A stretch of 64,000 nucleotides of DNA from Smittia aterrima (GCA_033063855.1 CP093829.1:6706243-6770242); one strand, 5' to 3'; counted from the first letter of the stretch, positions 23,101-39,000 are shown. Made by a program: numbers and translations. The notes: generated from the sequence alone by a model not told the origin.

Positions 23101-26100
23101 TCTATCGATGATGCAAAAATTTCTGTTTTCCTTCTAGCAACTGAACAGCAGCGGTGCAAGGTCAGACGATAAAAGTTTAAACTTTTTCTTCATTTTGCTG
23201 ACATTGAGTTCAAACGGCAAACTTATGGCGCCGTTCACGACCGAAAACAGCAATGAATCACTTACTGACGGAAAGTTTCGATCTAACAAGGAAAGAATTA
23301 AACTTCTTGAACGCGTAATTATATTTCAGATTCAACCCAGCCTGTCACTGCTCGTTCCGGACTCAAGACTCTCATGTGAATTAGATCGTCTGAGGTTTTT
23401 CTTTAATATTCGAATCACGAGAGACAATTATTTCCTTGATTTGAGTTTCTGTTTGTTGTTTTTTGCGAGTAAATTGTGAGAATAAAAGTAAAGTGAAGAA
23501 CTTCGTAGAATCGCTCTCGACTAGCCTTGACTATTTGCTTAACTGAAAAGCTGCAGCCAAATTGCTTCATTACTCCCCTGAGCTTTCCAAGTTCACTTTT
23601 GCGAGCGCGTCGAGAACAATTAGCACGTTTTTCAAATTAATGAGACTTTTGCTGTCTGTTTTTGACTTTTTTTTTACTTCATTTGAATGAAAAGAAATAT
23701 CAGAAGCCAAAAGACTTCTAATGTGAAAAGAAATGAATTTGTTCAACGAGAACAAACCGACAAGTGTGGGGGCGTCTTTTGCTCGATGATTGAGTCGTCG
23801 TAGAGTGATGAGATTCGATTGTAATTACGTTGGACTCGTTCAAGGTCTTCGCTCCTTTTGTCAAAGAGAAAAAACAGATCATTGCACTCCTAATGGGCTG
23901 GGCCTAGAGCTAAAGCTATTCACTATTGTGTGTATGTGGGGGGATGTGAATCAACTTTGAAAATAGAACAAAAGCAAACAAGCTTTCCGAAGCATTCAGC
24001 TTGTCGACCGAAAATAGCCATGTCAAGTGATTTGACAGAAAGGCAAGAAAGCGAAGCAGAACCTCAACGGAAAATCGATAAACCAAATAACAACACGTTT
24101 CCAACTAAATATTTAACAAAAGTGTAAGAGTTGATTAAACTAAATCGCAAAGTTTTTTTTTCGTGATTATGAAAACAATCGGAGAAAAAAAGAATTCTCG
24201 CGTCAGCTTTATTTAAGCGCGAATAATATTTTGATAAGGTTCGCTGATCCTGGCTTCTGGGTTGGAAATAAAATTATCAGCTTGTTGACATGCGTTAACC
24301 GAAATTTCACAGACACGTCAAATTATTTGAGCAAACAATGAGGTCATACGCGGCTTAGATCAAATTCAAAAATATCGCAGATGATAAAATTGATTAAAAT
24401 CTCAAATGAAAAATTGACGAGCGACGATAAAATATCTCTCAGCACATTTCGTTTAACGTTTGACTGAATTGCATCGCAAAAAAGTAATTTGTGTGGCCAT
24501 CGCTTGTAAAGTTTTTTTTTTCTTCACTAATTAACAGAGCAAAGCACAACACGAGTCGTTCTGTTATTTACAACGTTGCCAGACTTGGAAATTCCATCTT
24601 CAGATCGTAAAACGTAAAACTTCCCCATTCCATGTCGATTGAAATCACGGAGCTCGTTTCTTTCGTTATGCATTCTTTCCGTTGATACGCTGAGCTTTAA
24701 AACGTCAACATGTGCCCGATCGCTGTTCTATTTACATATCGTTGGCTTATAACACGATCGCATTGTGGAGCTGGCCTCTCTTTAAAGCTTTGGAGTGAGT
24801 TGAACGAGTATGCTCAACGTTCATCACTAATGGTTTTCGTCGAGAGTTTTCAAAGTCTTAAATCCGATAAACGTTGGCTGGCGTTTAGCATTTTCCATTT
24901 TGCGTAATCTGACGGCATTCCATCAAACATGATTTAAAAGTTTTGACGTCGTGAACAAACATTACCAGACCGACCAAAAAAAATGGAATAAACTGAAAAA
25001 GTCTCGCACGGTCGACATGGAAATTAATGAGAGATCGGAGAGTCAACAGCGGCGAGCCCTGTGGCGAAGCTTTAATTTCATTTCGCTCGCTTTTCGATGA
25101 TTTGATGAAGCTTTTTATCGCGTTGTCACTGTTTTCGTTTCGGTTTCAATTGATTTAATCAACTTTAATTCATGGAAAAGCAATTTCAACGTGTCAGTGT
25201 GTGAACTTAACTAAAGCGTTGATCTTCACTTCAACGAACTTTTTTTTCCGATACAGAGAAGAATGAAAATTGTTTCCGCGTATTCTGATCAGATCTTGAC
25301 AGTTCTCGTTTGAGGCTCTCGCTTCAATGCTGCTCAGTTGAGCGATGAAATTAATGATTCCTTCGAATATGTTTAGTTCAAGTAATAAATAATGAAAATG
25401 CAATTTACAACACGATTCTCGTGGAAAAGCAAACTCCGGTCTTCGAAGGGAAACCGCAGCGTTGCCAAAGCAATCAAATTATTTAATGTTTGTTAAAGAG
25501 ATTCCACTCGGAAAATGCAAACAAAGAACGACAACTCGTAATCAGTTAAATTCATTCGTAAGCGCGTTAAGTAATTCGCAAATCTCCGGAATTTCGAGAA
25601 TCGCACGACGTAACACTTTGTCGTCTGACCGTTGGAACTATTGTGCAACATCGTCGTCCACTGCATTTGTCAGTCCTCCTCGTTTTCCGCGCAAACTGTC
25701 GACAATTAGCGTCTTTTTCGCGATGTTTTTATTTGACGTTGTTCATACATCGACGAGAATAAGCAGCGCAAAGTTTCTTCAACCATATGTGCCACAGCCA
25801 GCGCGACGGTGTGGTCGTGAGTAAGTGTGCGGGAGAGCGTCGCGATAAAAATTAATTCACGAGAAATTTTCCAAACAGTTCTGTTGATGTTTTATTAATT
25901 CGCGCTGATAACGCGTTGTGATGAGCTTATGAGCTACCAATTACAGTTTTTTCACTTCTGTGTGCACATTTCGCGATCTTTTTGTCTGGCAACGTCGCAA
26001 AGTTTCGTCTCTGACCTTCGACGATCGCTCGTGAACAGCGCAGAGGTTTTGAAATTGAAATCTTTCAAGTGTCGTAAGGAGAATTTAATTCTTGATTTAA

Positions 26101-29100
26101 TCTTTCAGTTGACACTGCTCCTGATCAAGCTCTGCGTTGTAACTGATTTCTTCACTTTGCATCGCTTTAATTACTTAAGTTGAAAAGCCCGCGAGCGCTA
26201 ATTGTTGGCGTTGAACCGTCGTTGTTGCCAGATTTCCACTATTTTCCTTCACTTCTCGCTTAGCAGCAAAACGACGCTTGAAACAATAATTTTTCTCCTC
26301 GAGCGAGCATCGAAAAACCAGAACATGAAAAGCAAACCGAGAGGAAAACAATAGAAACATAAATTACCACACAGAGGAGCATTAAATCTACATAAAATCT
26401 CATTATACGGTATGTCTCTCTCGCGTTCATTTGTCTTTCTAAATATCTCGCGGAACTTCCAAAAACTGTTCATTTCCCTCCCGCGAAAAATCCCGACGAC
26501 TCGTAAGTATTTCGTTTCAATTGGCCACGGGGAATTTACGCTGAGTATGCAAATTGAAGGTCAATGAAAATTAGCGAAGTGAAAATGTGTAAATTTATCT
26601 CGTTGACAGCGCATTTGACGCAGCGAGCGATAGCGAGTGAATTAAAATTATTCCATTTTCTCTTAAACGTTTCGACTCGACTCGTTCTATCAATTAAGTT
26701 GTTTGAAGCTTGAAACTTGAGTCTCACGCAAAGTTTACTGAAAGTGTTTATACAACGCGCAGATTTTAGATTTACAAAACGAGAGCCGGCGACATAAACT
26801 TTCGCACAGACTGTCAAACATTAAATCTTTTGGGGAAAAACTTTGAAAAACCATCAAACTCTCGTTTCGTGAGTTGCATCAACAAACAGACGACACTAAA
26901 ATTTATGAACACGCAATCTGCCGTCGTTGACCTAACTCGAATTAGCAAACTACGGTTCAGTAGTCTACGTGGGGTGAGTGTTTATGGTGAAGCACGAAAT
27001 CATTGAATTTGTGCCCTTTAATTGCACTCCTGCCAGTTCCCTCTTATTATGACGACTGCACATGTTCCTCGATGCTGTGCGACGACTTCAGTCATGCAAA
27101 TAACAAGAAGAACACTCGCACAGTCCGATAACCAACTTATCACTCTTCCAATCTCTCTGACAACGTTTCATTTGAGGAAAGCGAAAGATTATCAAGCGAC
27201 GAGAAAGCTGGAAATGCGACATTATGGTAAATTTGTCACACACAAACATCAGGCGCTCAGGAAAGTCGAGAGCAACACATCGAACGAAGACGACAACGAC
27301 GACATCATCATCTTCATGTCTCGGCAAGAGGTTCTTTGCTTCAATCTAAAGTGTGTGTGAGTCTTCTTGTCTATTATAGTTTCTTTCGTTTTTCTCTTAC
27401 TTTACGACACCGAAAAAAGAAATGAAGAGTCATCTGTTTGTGATAGAAGGAAAAGAGGAAGAGGCAAGAACTCAAAAAAGTGACCTGCTTCGTCGTTGTG
27501 CGAAACAAATCAACCACCCGGGCGTATGGCTTCATGCTTGAGCACTAAAGACCATCTTGCGTAAAATGTTTCTTATCAACTTTTATGACTTTCTTTTGTG
27601 AGTTGAAGGAATTTCGTTTATGAAGAGAAGAGGAAGGAAAAAGCCAGACGGGGCAATCGAGAAACAAATTTAGAAGCTTAAGAACTTTCGGAAGCGACAA
27701 ATTCTTGAAGAAAACTTAATCCGCACAGTTTGTTGCAACATCTTGTGTCATTAGCTTTAAATATAAATTTCGCAAAATTATCATCAGCAATTGGCCTTTC
27801 CCTTTTTCCCTCCTCGGTTGTCAAGAAGACGATTCGTCTGCTAAGCACGAACTAAATCCTTAAGTTGAGAGAGCGACAGACAGCACAATGATGAGGATTT
27901 TACGTTTTTTGTGCGCTTTGGATATCATGATGTGCTTGAATATGTTTCGTCTCTTTTGAAACCTTTTATCAACAATTGTTCGGTTTGGTTAACGAGAAAG
28001 ACGTTTGTGTCTCCTTGTGGAGTTCCAAAGCGGCGACGATGAAACTTGGTTCGAGAAGAAACGAGCAACTGATGATGAAAGCTGTTGATTGCGAGGTGGA
28101 AAAAGTTTTTTTTTCTTTCTTTGCCTTAGGGAGAACTTTCCTCCTGCCACGGCAAAGAGATTATCGCAATAAATTTCCAATTAAGAAAGCGAGATTCGAA
28201 ATAGCTTCAACTCGAAGTGCATTTCCTCCCGTTTCACAATCTCCGCTAACGTAAACACTCACACACACGCCGCACATCTCTGTATCTCATCCGTGATGTG
28301 AAACGAGGTCAAATACATTTTTTTTAAAATTAAAATATATTCGATGTTTTTTTTCGGTTATAGCCGCGCGCGCGATGTGCTTCGATTTTTTTTCTTCTCC
28401 TTTTGCTTTAAACTCGTTTTTCTTCTTTTTCATCACGACTCGAGTGTGATGCTTGCGAGATCTTTTCTGTTTTCTGTCCATATTTTTATTGATGCCGAAA
28501 AAAAGTTTCTTTCTCTTGAAGAGAACCGAAAGGAATTTTTTTTGCTCTGACTCGTTAAAAGACTTGACTAATAGAGTTCTTGGCAGCAGGGGAGCTAGGA
28601 ACGAATTCTTAGTCATCAAGCGCCTGAAAAACCAACGAAACTTGGCAACGACGCACCCTCAAATCTCGAATCGGCAACAATGTTGGATCACACTTATTCA
28701 ATCATTATTTTTGTACAGAGCATTTTAAGCTCGCTCGAGATTCGCTGAACCTTGATGAATTGCATTCTCGCTGATACGATTGACTCGGGATGCTAAAATA
28801 TTTTCGAAGAAACGCAAAGTTTACTCTTCACTTTGCTGTCGCTTAAAATCTCCGATAACAAGTAAAACAAATAAATAGTTCGAGACTTCTCTTGACGACG
28901 GTGCGATCGTCAAGTTACAAACGTACAACCTTATCTGAAGTCGGATTGCTTTAATAAGTAGTCTCAAGAGATATGACGCAGTTCTTAGTTGACTCGACCG
29001 CCCTTTTCCTCGACTTGATTACAAAGTCGCGTCATCTCTACGTGGATTTATTTTTTGATGAGCAACGTGTCGTCGTTAACAGCTACCGAAGAGCGAGTTT

Positions 29101-32100
29101 GTGATGCGAAGACAGAAAAAGTTTCACCAAATCGATAATCCATTTAAATAACAGCGATCGAAATATCCAAGCCTGTAATTGATTTGAATGGAATCATCCG
29201 ACGCGATTTACTGACGTTTCGGGCGAAAATTCCACTGCTTTAAATGTCATGGAAGTTTATTAAACGCAACGAAAAACGAGCCGAGCCGCATGACATCACA
29301 ACAACAAATCACTTTGTGGAACGCGATAAAAATGATCGTCTTCGTTCTGGGCTTGAACAATCTCGCACTCTTGAAAAATCGTCGACTCTTGAAAATAAAC
29401 CGACAACAAAGCAAAAAAAAAGATTCTAAAATTAAAAAAAAAATGAGAAAAGATTTGAAACGAGTTTCTTGTGCTGTCGTCTCCGCTGTTAAGGTATTTA
29501 AACAAACATTAATATTGACAATCGTTATCGCTCTAGCATGTGTTGATGATGTTATAAAGACATTGACCAATGAGTCTCGAGATGAACTTCAAGGATTTAT
29601 CTTTCATTCGACGTTAAATATTTAATTTTTGAGCAAGGGATTCAAACCAGGAAGACACTTTTAATCAACGAGCTCTTATGTACGTACTGCGATTAGTAAT
29701 CGCTTAGACGACCTCGACCATGTTCCATTTTCACCTGCGTCGTCGCATTATAAAAAATTTCTTCGATGATTGACAATGACTTAACTGCTGATTGAATTTC
29801 GATTAAATTAACTTGCAATATCGTAAGACTTTGTTAGGAAAAACACTTTTCAAGAAACGCGACCGCGAGAAATTTTGTTTTCATTATTAATCTTATCAGT
29901 TCGAAGCAGGTGAAGTGGAACGCGATAAGACAAATGACTGCCCGGACGCGTAAGTACAACGAACATAATTAGACGTATCATCAGCTGCGACATTAAAACG
30001 CGTGCTTATCATTTTGGTTTGGAGAATATTGAACTCGTGTAGAGGAAGAAGAAGACGCAGACGAAGGAAATTTCTCATGAAAATCTCTCCCAGTCTCTGT
30101 CTGCGACAGTGAGAACTTTCTTTTCTGCGCAAGCTTTCCAGAACCACATTCTTGAAGAACAAGAAGGTCGGAGAAGAACAATTTATCATAATTGTCATGT
30201 CAACTCATCTCAAGTTCCACTGAAACAACTTCTAAGGCGAGACGAGTGAGATCCCAAGACGTAAATGCATTTTGAGTCAGCGATTGTTGACAAAACTATC
30301 TTAACCTTTCGCAATGTAATTTTCCTTGAGGAAGTGAAATCAGGAGCCAACAAAAAGAGATTTTAGCAAAGCAAATTGAGAGATTGAAGAGGATTTTCCA
30401 TTCGAATGAAAGCGGAGGAAGATTTCATTTAGGCGAAGACGTTTTTTTCTTTCTTTTCTTTTGTTTCACCCTTCGCTGCTACACATTTTGATGACAAAGC
30501 TGCGAGTCATTGAACTTGTCGGTAATCGACTCACTTTGTACTCCTTCAATTAATTCTAACAATGAAATTAATAGATTTGACCTCTCAACATTTTGGTGCC
30601 GCTGTGCAGTGAAAGTCAACAGTAAATCGATGAATAGCTCACCTTGTAAGTTTGAATAAATTTGATTTTTTTTTCTCTGCTTCGTCGACGCTATTTGCAA
30701 TGGAAATGATTCCGAAACGAATTGAGTTGAGTGTTGCCTTAGTTGAATAACTTTGCTCTACTCGCACCACATCCAAAACCTCAAACTTGCATAATCCGTT
30801 TTGATTGACGTTGATAATTTCATTGCACCTTTCTCGTTGATCGAACTTCTTCTTCAATTTTTTTGTTTCACTAGCACAATTATCTTAAAGTACTTTCAAC
30901 CTAATTTACGAGTCACTATCAGACACGACTACGTCACAAAGATAATCAACAGTTTTCTTTAAACTATTTACTTAAATTAATCGACACAATGAATTTTGTT
31001 TATGTCTTTCCTCTCGCAATGCAACTTAAGCTATCGCTCGCGAGTCACTTCTCGTGTTATTTTTTTGGCTCACTAACTCGAGAGTCTATTTTTATCTTAA
31101 TTTTCTTTTTCACATTTTTACTTTTTTTTTCGCTTTGAATTAGTTTTTTTTTCTTTTTGAAACACGCAACACTTCCACTTTCTGTATATTGCGATCTTTT
31201 TGCGCGAAGCTTCGCTTCTGACGAGTCTATAAATAGTTTACTGTTTGTTTTCTTCGCAAATGCGCGGAAAAGTTGAATGATCAGGACACACGACGAGGGA
31301 GCACATCAAATGTTATTCATTTCCTCGAAGCATGTTTATCGAACTCTGTAAATGACAAAAGAGAGAAACATTGTGAGCTTATCATGAACGTGAATAGGAG
31401 AATAAAAGCTTCAAACAAATGATACTCGTTACGCTAGTCGTGTGAGTAGAATCATTCACTTCATTCATCTCGCTGACCTCAAAACGAGTTTAGCCTCACA
31501 ACTCATACAAAACACGAAGAAAAACATCATTTCGTGACAGGAAAGGTTTGTGCTGACCCAATTCATTTGTTTGGCAATCGATGAGCCTAAAATTGCAACT
31601 TTTTTTTTTACTTGAGGCGAAAGGTTCATCGCTCCAATTTAATTTGCAAAGGTTCAACAGGTAAATGAGAGCGAGATTTTAATGTTTTTAATCCTTCAGA
31701 AAGAATCAGAACAAGTCGCAAACCTTTTCGAGTTCTTTGAACTTTGTCGACGACTTTAGAGAAGGAAATCGTTCGATTTTTTCTTTTCTTTAAGTGCTTC
31801 AAACATTCATTTTCTTTAGCTTCAAAGCTCCGTACAACTTAGAGCTCTAAGTGCATAGCGAGTCAGCTTCGTGTGAGAAGTTTTTCCTCCTTTTATGGCT
31901 TCTCATATGCAATAAATAATTTTCAAGAATGAGAAATATCTCGACGCTACTCGGAAAAATCTTACAAGGATAAGCTCGGCATGAGTGGATTTTTTTTCTT
32001 CCCAGGGTGAATGTTGAGGGTCTCGTGTCGTTGAAGGAAATTTTGTGTATGTTGAAAGCTATTACGAGATTCGTTTAAGTGGATTGTAACCTCACGAACC

Positions 32101-35100
32101 CCTGAACCCAAAGCTTTTCATTGCATTTTGTTTTTCCTCGACATTGAGAGAAAGATTTCTCTTGAAAGTTTTCCGGGAATTCAACAGGAAATGCAGAAAG
32201 TAGACGCCAAACTTCTGAGAAGACGTGATAGTGTCGAAAGTTTTCCGCTCGATGAGAAACACGTTGTTTGCTTAAAGATTCAATTAAATTTATTTTTCCG
32301 AGCTTGAAACTTCGCAGTTTAGATATTTAGGTCAACAGAGTCAAGTTGTGTTAGATTTTTCGCATTTTCTCCTTCTCTCGCGCTTCGTTCTAAATGCAAG
32401 TAGGTCGACGACGGCGGAAAAGACTAAACATTAAGCAGAACTTATGAGTTTTTAGGTTGTGTGTGCAGTGAGTCACGTTTAATCAATCATCGTTGACGTG
32501 CTTCGTTAATCGTGCAATTCATTTCAACGCTTTCCTTCTAAACTTGGACGCTTCACGGATGAAGTCGCTCTGATCGAATTCTACTCACGTTTGTTAAATA
32601 TTTTGTTGCAATGTTTGCATTAATTGAAATAATCATTAATCCCATGATCGATTCCTTAAAGTCGTTAAATAATTTTTTTGCCGACGACTATCGATTGTTT
32701 TTGTTTTGTGCTTTCTGTCTTTGACCCAATTTGCAGTCGAGTATAAAATACTTCGTTTTTATCGTTTTTTTTTGCCGACAACTTTCCAAGTAGAATCGTT
32801 TTCAATTTGCCTCTTATCTTTTGTCTTATCGCTTCTTCAATATTGACTTAGATTTGATTTCAATGAAAGTAAACTTTTGTATTGTAATTGTCAAGTTTAT
32901 CAAAAGAACTGTTGTTTAACTTCTCAATGAAGCGACTTTTAATGTTACGCGAATGCGAGAAGAAGAATCTTTCTTTGGAACTGGCTATTAAAATCCAATT
33001 TCCATCGATATTAAAGTCGCATTTGCTTTTCGTTCCAAGCGCTTCGACTTGTCTTCAAACACACATGCTTTGCTCATTGTTGGCCTCTCTTCAGCCTGAC
33101 CTTCATTGCGAAAATAAATTTGCGAGAAAAGTCATTCGCTTTACGTTGTGAGCGATGCGAGTGAGAGTGTGTCTGTGTGTGCTTGCCTGAGACTTATAAT
33201 TTGAAAGAAAAAGAAATTTCAATTTTAAATTCAAGAGGCCGCGCTTAACGAATTTTTTTTTGCAAGTCGCGCAATTTGGAACTTTTATCGCCTACGTCAA
33301 CGCAATCTTATAAGCGCACAAACTCTTCAATCCGTTTGATTATTTATGATACAAATTCTCACGATTGTAAGCGACCCAAAATCAGGATTATTAATGATTC
33401 AAAGCGGTGTCAAAATGTTTTCTTCTTGACAAGCTCAAGATCGCAGACAGCGAACAAAAATGGCAAAAAGAAGCAACTCCAAGTCATCATCATCATCGTC
33501 GAACGATTAGTGAATGTTGTTTGGGAGGTGCAACGATTCGTTGCGAAATTTATTGAAAACTTCTTTTAGTTTTATTCATCATCATCGCTTTGTTCATCTT
33601 TTAATGTTTTGCACGTTTTAGACTTCAAGGTTCTCGAGAATCTTTTTCTTCTCTTTAGCCTTGAAGATGAATTACTTGATTACGATGGAGCGTTTTGCTA
33701 CTGCGATTCTAGAGCTTGCAAAGGAAAGCATCAATAGCAAAGCCAATAAATAAATAAATCAAGACATCTCACACCAAGCCGCAGCAGTTTCTACTATTTC
33801 GCTCTTCGTCGACAGGTCATTCTACTCGTTCCACGAACTTCGAAGAGAATTTTCTCCTCCTCTCCTCGCTTGACAGGAAAGATGAACATTTCGTTTCGAT
33901 AAATATTTTCTTTTTTGTTGGTTTTGCGACGTGAAGAGACGACGTGATAAATCAGCAGCAAATTGAGTTTTCTGGAAACGAATGCTGCTTCTACTTCTAA
34001 CTGTTCTCAAGACTTCTTTCATTGCCAGCAACTCCATGCTGATTTAGTAAATTGAAGAGCATAAACCGGAATATTTTATGCTTCGAATGTTATGCTCGAT
34101 AATTCACCGTAACTGAAACTTTTCTTTCTTCTTTTCTTTTAGTCAATGGAGCCGAAACAAAAGGGCGATAATCTCTTCAGATGATTCCCAATTGATTATT
34201 AACAACTTCGAGGGATTATCATGAACTCATTACGACTCAGACAGTAAACCACGCATCATCAATCTTCCATTTATGCTCTCACATCATTTTCTATTGAGAT
34301 TTATTCCACTTCGATCAAGTGAGCCCATGGCTAGACAAAAATCTGATCAGGTCTCCCAAATAATAAGGGTGAAGGAACCTTATTGTACTGAAGGTTAACT
34401 TCATTGGCCTTGAACGTAATATTATTCAGTCGACGCTCATTTCAAAACCCTGCCCAGACATAAAACATAAAATAAAGTTTTTTTTTCGTTGCAAATCCAC
34501 CCTCACAAGAAAAGTGAGAGAGAGAGAAATTTTATTTTGTGAGTGTTAAAGAAAAAGAAAACAAAAGTTCATTGAAATCAGTTTGGATTAGATGACGATA
34601 ACAGGATATGTCCTCCTCTGTCTCTCTCACTCTCTAATCCTATTCAGTCTTTCTGTTTACTCTACGTGAGGTGAAAATTTGCGGCAGAAGGGTCGCAGTA
34701 GACAAAATCTGTTGGAATTTTAAGTTCTCATTTGTTGAGTCACGAACTAAAGTTTGTTATTTGATTAAAGATATTTAAAGCTTTAATCGTATAAAGAGCG
34801 ATAACAGACAAGAGTGAAAACAGATGCTTATACACCTCATGAAGCGATTCAACCTTTCGCGTGCATTTAAAGCCAAATATTTTCTCGTAATTTGATCGCA
34901 GATTTCGACGTTGCAGTTTGAATTGATATTTGAGTACTACGCGTGGCTGATGTTTATCCAAATGAGCTTAAAGCGTACTCAGCGTATTGTTTCAATTATT
35001 TCCATGCAATGGAATCCAGCTCAACATTTAAATTGTGGCATTTTAATCTTTGAAATTCACTTCTTCTTCTCCTTAGCAACGACGAAATGTTTGCAAAGAA

Positions 35101-35627
35101 TTCTTTACAACACACGCGACTAATCATCGAGTAAACTTGGTCTTCGATCATTTTCCTTCTTCTGCACAAGATTCTTCGACCGAGCACCAATCGAAAGTCC
35201 CGTTAAGAATTCAGATGTCATGGCTTTGCTTTTATTTTCTTTTACTTTTTTCTCTTCAATGTTTGTTTCAAAACAAAAACTTGAGACACAATCGGAAAAT
35301 GTCTATAGCGAAGAACAAGAGAAGAAGGTAAGAGAAGAGAAGACCGTCGCTGAGTTTAAGGACTGGAACGTGTTATTGCTTCCTCACCTAATCGCTTATG
35401 CAGACAGTTTTATAGGTCAAGAACCTTCGAGTCGCCCCATTTCGACACGATAAACAGAAATTGTGATGATGATTCGTCAGAAATTGTTTAGCTAATGTTG
35501 CTCGTGTTGAGCACCGCTCTGTTGATAAGATTTGTCAAAAATCATAAAGCACAGCGACCCAAATTGAAACAGAACTGAGGTTCCATTAGCGATCCGTCGG
35601 GAGAATTGTGAGCAAGCAATGCTGTTC

Positions 35628-36011
35628 TCACTCCCCGACGAAATCAAATTCATATTCTGCTTGTGGCTGTATGTTGATTTCCAAAAAACCAGTTTCACGG
35701 TTTCTTTTTCTTCTCTTCTCGATTACAAGTTGCTCGACTCGGTTCAAGATAGCCATTAAATTCAGTCTTGATTCGCTTACATTGGTGAACTTGCCATTTG
35801 AGCTAAATTCAAACCCGCACAAGACACTTGAGCAAAAACCTGCCGATTCATTTGCGTGTGCACTTTGTCCTTGCTTGTTGTTGCGATATTTGATTAAAAA
35901 CAAACGTTCATCAACATCGAGTGACTCAAAAGATTCATCGTAAATCATTGATGCGGCGTCTGAGACATCAACAACTTCTGGAGCCGCAAAACACTCATAA
36001 ATGTCAAGCAA
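35628..36011 (-). CDS. Uncertain hypothetical ORF, 127 aa
   Basis: This is the only ORF in the long gene-poor stretch whose amino-acid composition looks ordinary, with balanced acidic, basic and hydrophobic residues (for example DVDERLFLIKYR and FLEINIQPQAEYEFDFV). It begins MLDIYECFAAPEVVDVSD and has no signal peptide, transmembrane segment or domain that I recognise. No matching neighbour exon, poly(A) site or promoter was identified. It could be a small gene, an exon of a larger one, or chance. I assign no function. Confidence 0.2.
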   Translation of the reverse strand: MLDIYECFAAPEVVDVSDAASMIYDESFESLDVDERLFLIKYRNNKQGQSAHANESAGFCSSVLCGFEFSSNGKFTNVSESRLNLMAILNRVEQLVIEKRRKRNRETGFLEINIQPQAEYEFDFVGE

Positions 36012-39000
36012 TGAGTGAGAAAACTCGATAATGTTTTAATTAGCGATTTTCCTGTTGTTTTTTGAAGGTCGTAAACATGTCGTTCCGTTGGAACAGAATC
36101 TAAATCAATTTGTCAGCACATTTGGAATGTGCGATCTCATTTGCTTGTTCAATTCTAGAAATAGCTTTCCACTTTTCCAAAGAAATTATTTCGTCGCATT
36201 AGAAAACCATCGAGAGCTCGGAATTCGATGCCCAAAATAGATTTAAACAGAAGAAAAAAAAATATTTTTTTGCTTGTCTTCGTTCGCATATTTTCCGCTG
36301 ACGAGTTTTTTTTACATAACAGATCAGTCTCCATGTAACCGAAGTGCAGAGGAGAAAAAAAATATCATAAACTTTACATTATGTGATGTGAAGGTTTTCA
36401 TTTCGCTCTTCGCTTTCATGAGAAGAGTTTTCTTCTTTTTATTCAGGCGAAGTCTCGCTTTGAGTTACCAAGAACTTTGTGCGCTGTCCATAACTCAAAC
36501 TATTGATGATTAAGCGACAGACTAAAGACGCGACTGACTTTAAACCTTCTCAGAGCGAAATCAGCGCCAGAGTCGAGGAAATAATTGGGGAAAGAGAATT
36601 GAGAAGCATTACAAACACAGACGAAGAAATATTTATGGCACGAATTGATTGTAGTAGAGGAGTAACATTGCAGTCGAAAATATTTCATTTCTAAAGGCAA
36701 TTAATAAATTTCACTGGCCTTAGCGTGTGATAGCAGCCAACGCGTTGCATAAAACGCTAAATTATCCAACACTACGACAAAAAGGAAACCAGCTTTCTGT
36801 GACGAATAGTCTTAAGCTCTTTCCAACACCGAGTCTTCCTCTTTTTTCTCAGCCCAATCGAGTAAGATTAGAGTTAAGTAAGCGATTCGTCTCTCACGAT
36901 TATAACACGTTCTTAGCTTTTTCGAAGGTTTCATTCCATCATGTTGAATATATTTTAAGATTTTTCTCATCGATCATGAACGAAACTTTTATTTGAAACA
37001 TCATCACAATTTACTTCTGGCTCATGCATCATTAAACTTGCAGACAAATCATCGCACTCTCAAGGTTGAAACATTATTTCGAGAAACAACAAAAATCAAT
37101 AAACGGAATTAATCTTTTCAATTTGATCAGGCTTGAAAACTCCTCGTTAGTTGATTGAACGCAGAGAAAAAAGAAAGTTTCACTTTGTAAGAAAAAGTTC
37201 GATTCAATTTTTTTTTTGTTTCAACGTTCCAAAGAGAAAGTGCAACGGAACACAAGACAAGAAACTCATCGGCGTTGTTGTCGTTCGTCGTCATCGTGTG
37301 AATGTAGATAATTTTCCGAGCTAATTAATCAGAGCAGCGATTTGTTTGTTTCGTTTTCGAAACTGAATCCGGATGAATGACTTTAGAAGAAATTCCTCGG
37401 CGAACGAAAAAATCGAAAGTATTGGTCGCACGTGTGAGAAGTTGAAAAGCTTTCGAGCCTCACGCAAAAACGTGAAGACAAAAACGAACGAATTCCACGA
37501 GGCCACCTAATCGAATTCAACCCTCAATGTGTCTGGATCTACATCTGAGTTTGCTCGCTTACGAAAGGCAAATTTATTTGTTTCTTCTGACAAGAAAAAT
37601 AGATCATTCAACCCCCGATGTTTCATGTCTATCGCAGAAGAAGTGGAATAGAAAGAAGAAAAGTCCTTGAACTTCTCAGCATTTTTCGTTTCTCGAACGA
37701 ACGAACTGTCGAGGCAGAGAAAACGAAGGAAAACGAATAATGGAAGGTTTTCCTATTTTTTTTTCGCAAATGTTTACATTTTTAAACATTTTCCCCGACG
37801 CTTACGACTTTTTCTTTCTTCTAAAAAAAAGTTCAGTTAAATTGGCGAAATGTAAGCGAAATAATTTCCCCGTCTGTTCTGGGATTGGAAAATCAGCATG
37901 TGAAAAGTGATTTCCTTCTTTTATTTCTTCGTCTGCTGAGTTTTATGTTGCGGGGCAACCCCAAAAGGCTTTCGCTTGTGTGCTCCAAAATAATCTGCTG
38001 ATGTATTTGTTTGTGATTTTCCCTTCGGTTCACGAATGATTGCTAAGCGCCTCTTATCATCAACCTTTAGCATGGCACGAGGGTTCGTCTCGAGGAGGGA
38101 ACGAGAAATTATTATAATTAAATCGACACCACCGGAATGAATGAATAGAAGCGAATCATCTTTCGAGGGTTCAATAACGAAGTTTCATTACTAAGCTCAA
38201 CAGTTCACATAATTTACTGTCCCATTGTTCCATAATTAGCTTCGAAAATAGTCGAGATTTACGTAATTATTTTTTTGCGGTTAATAAACTTGTGAACGAG
38301 CTCGGAAAATTGTTTTATAGGAAAACAAGTGAACTTATGTCTGCTTTATGCATTTTCGCGCTTGGTAAACTTCGCGCTTGCATCGAGTTTTACGAGAACA
38401 TCTTGTGAACGGAGGAGTTTTTCGGAAAGCAAATAAATAGACGAAGCGGTAATTATTTACTTATCCAGAGTGCTAAGTGCTCTCTCACAATTTACAGAAA
38501 TTCTCGTTTTCCGCATATTTTTTTTTTTTTGCTAAACTGCCGAAGCGCACAAATTCATTTTCAAACGACCGTTCCTGTCAGCAAATTATCGAGCTCATTC
38601 AACGTCAGCGTGTTTCCTTTTAAACCACTTTGAAACTTCATTCTGAGTTATTGTTGTGCATTGTTCACGCCGCGGTTCCATCTACAGAAACATTCAAAAC
38701 AATAAATCTTGCGTCATCCCGAATGTGTTTCAACACAAAACAAAATAAAAAAAAAGAAAAATCTTTCTCAAACTCCCGAAATAGCCGAGAGCAGAGCAGC
38801 AGCCTTTGTTTCAGATTAACGGCTAATTTTCTCATTAAACTTTTCATTTTATATTTATCACCCACATCTCTGCAATCACTCACATTCACATTCTCACTCC
38901 ACTCTCCGCATCAGCGAGACACTCGAAAATAAATTTAAACTTTATCGCACGAAAATTACCTTTTTATGAGTGAAGCTATTTTTAAATCCAAATAATATCC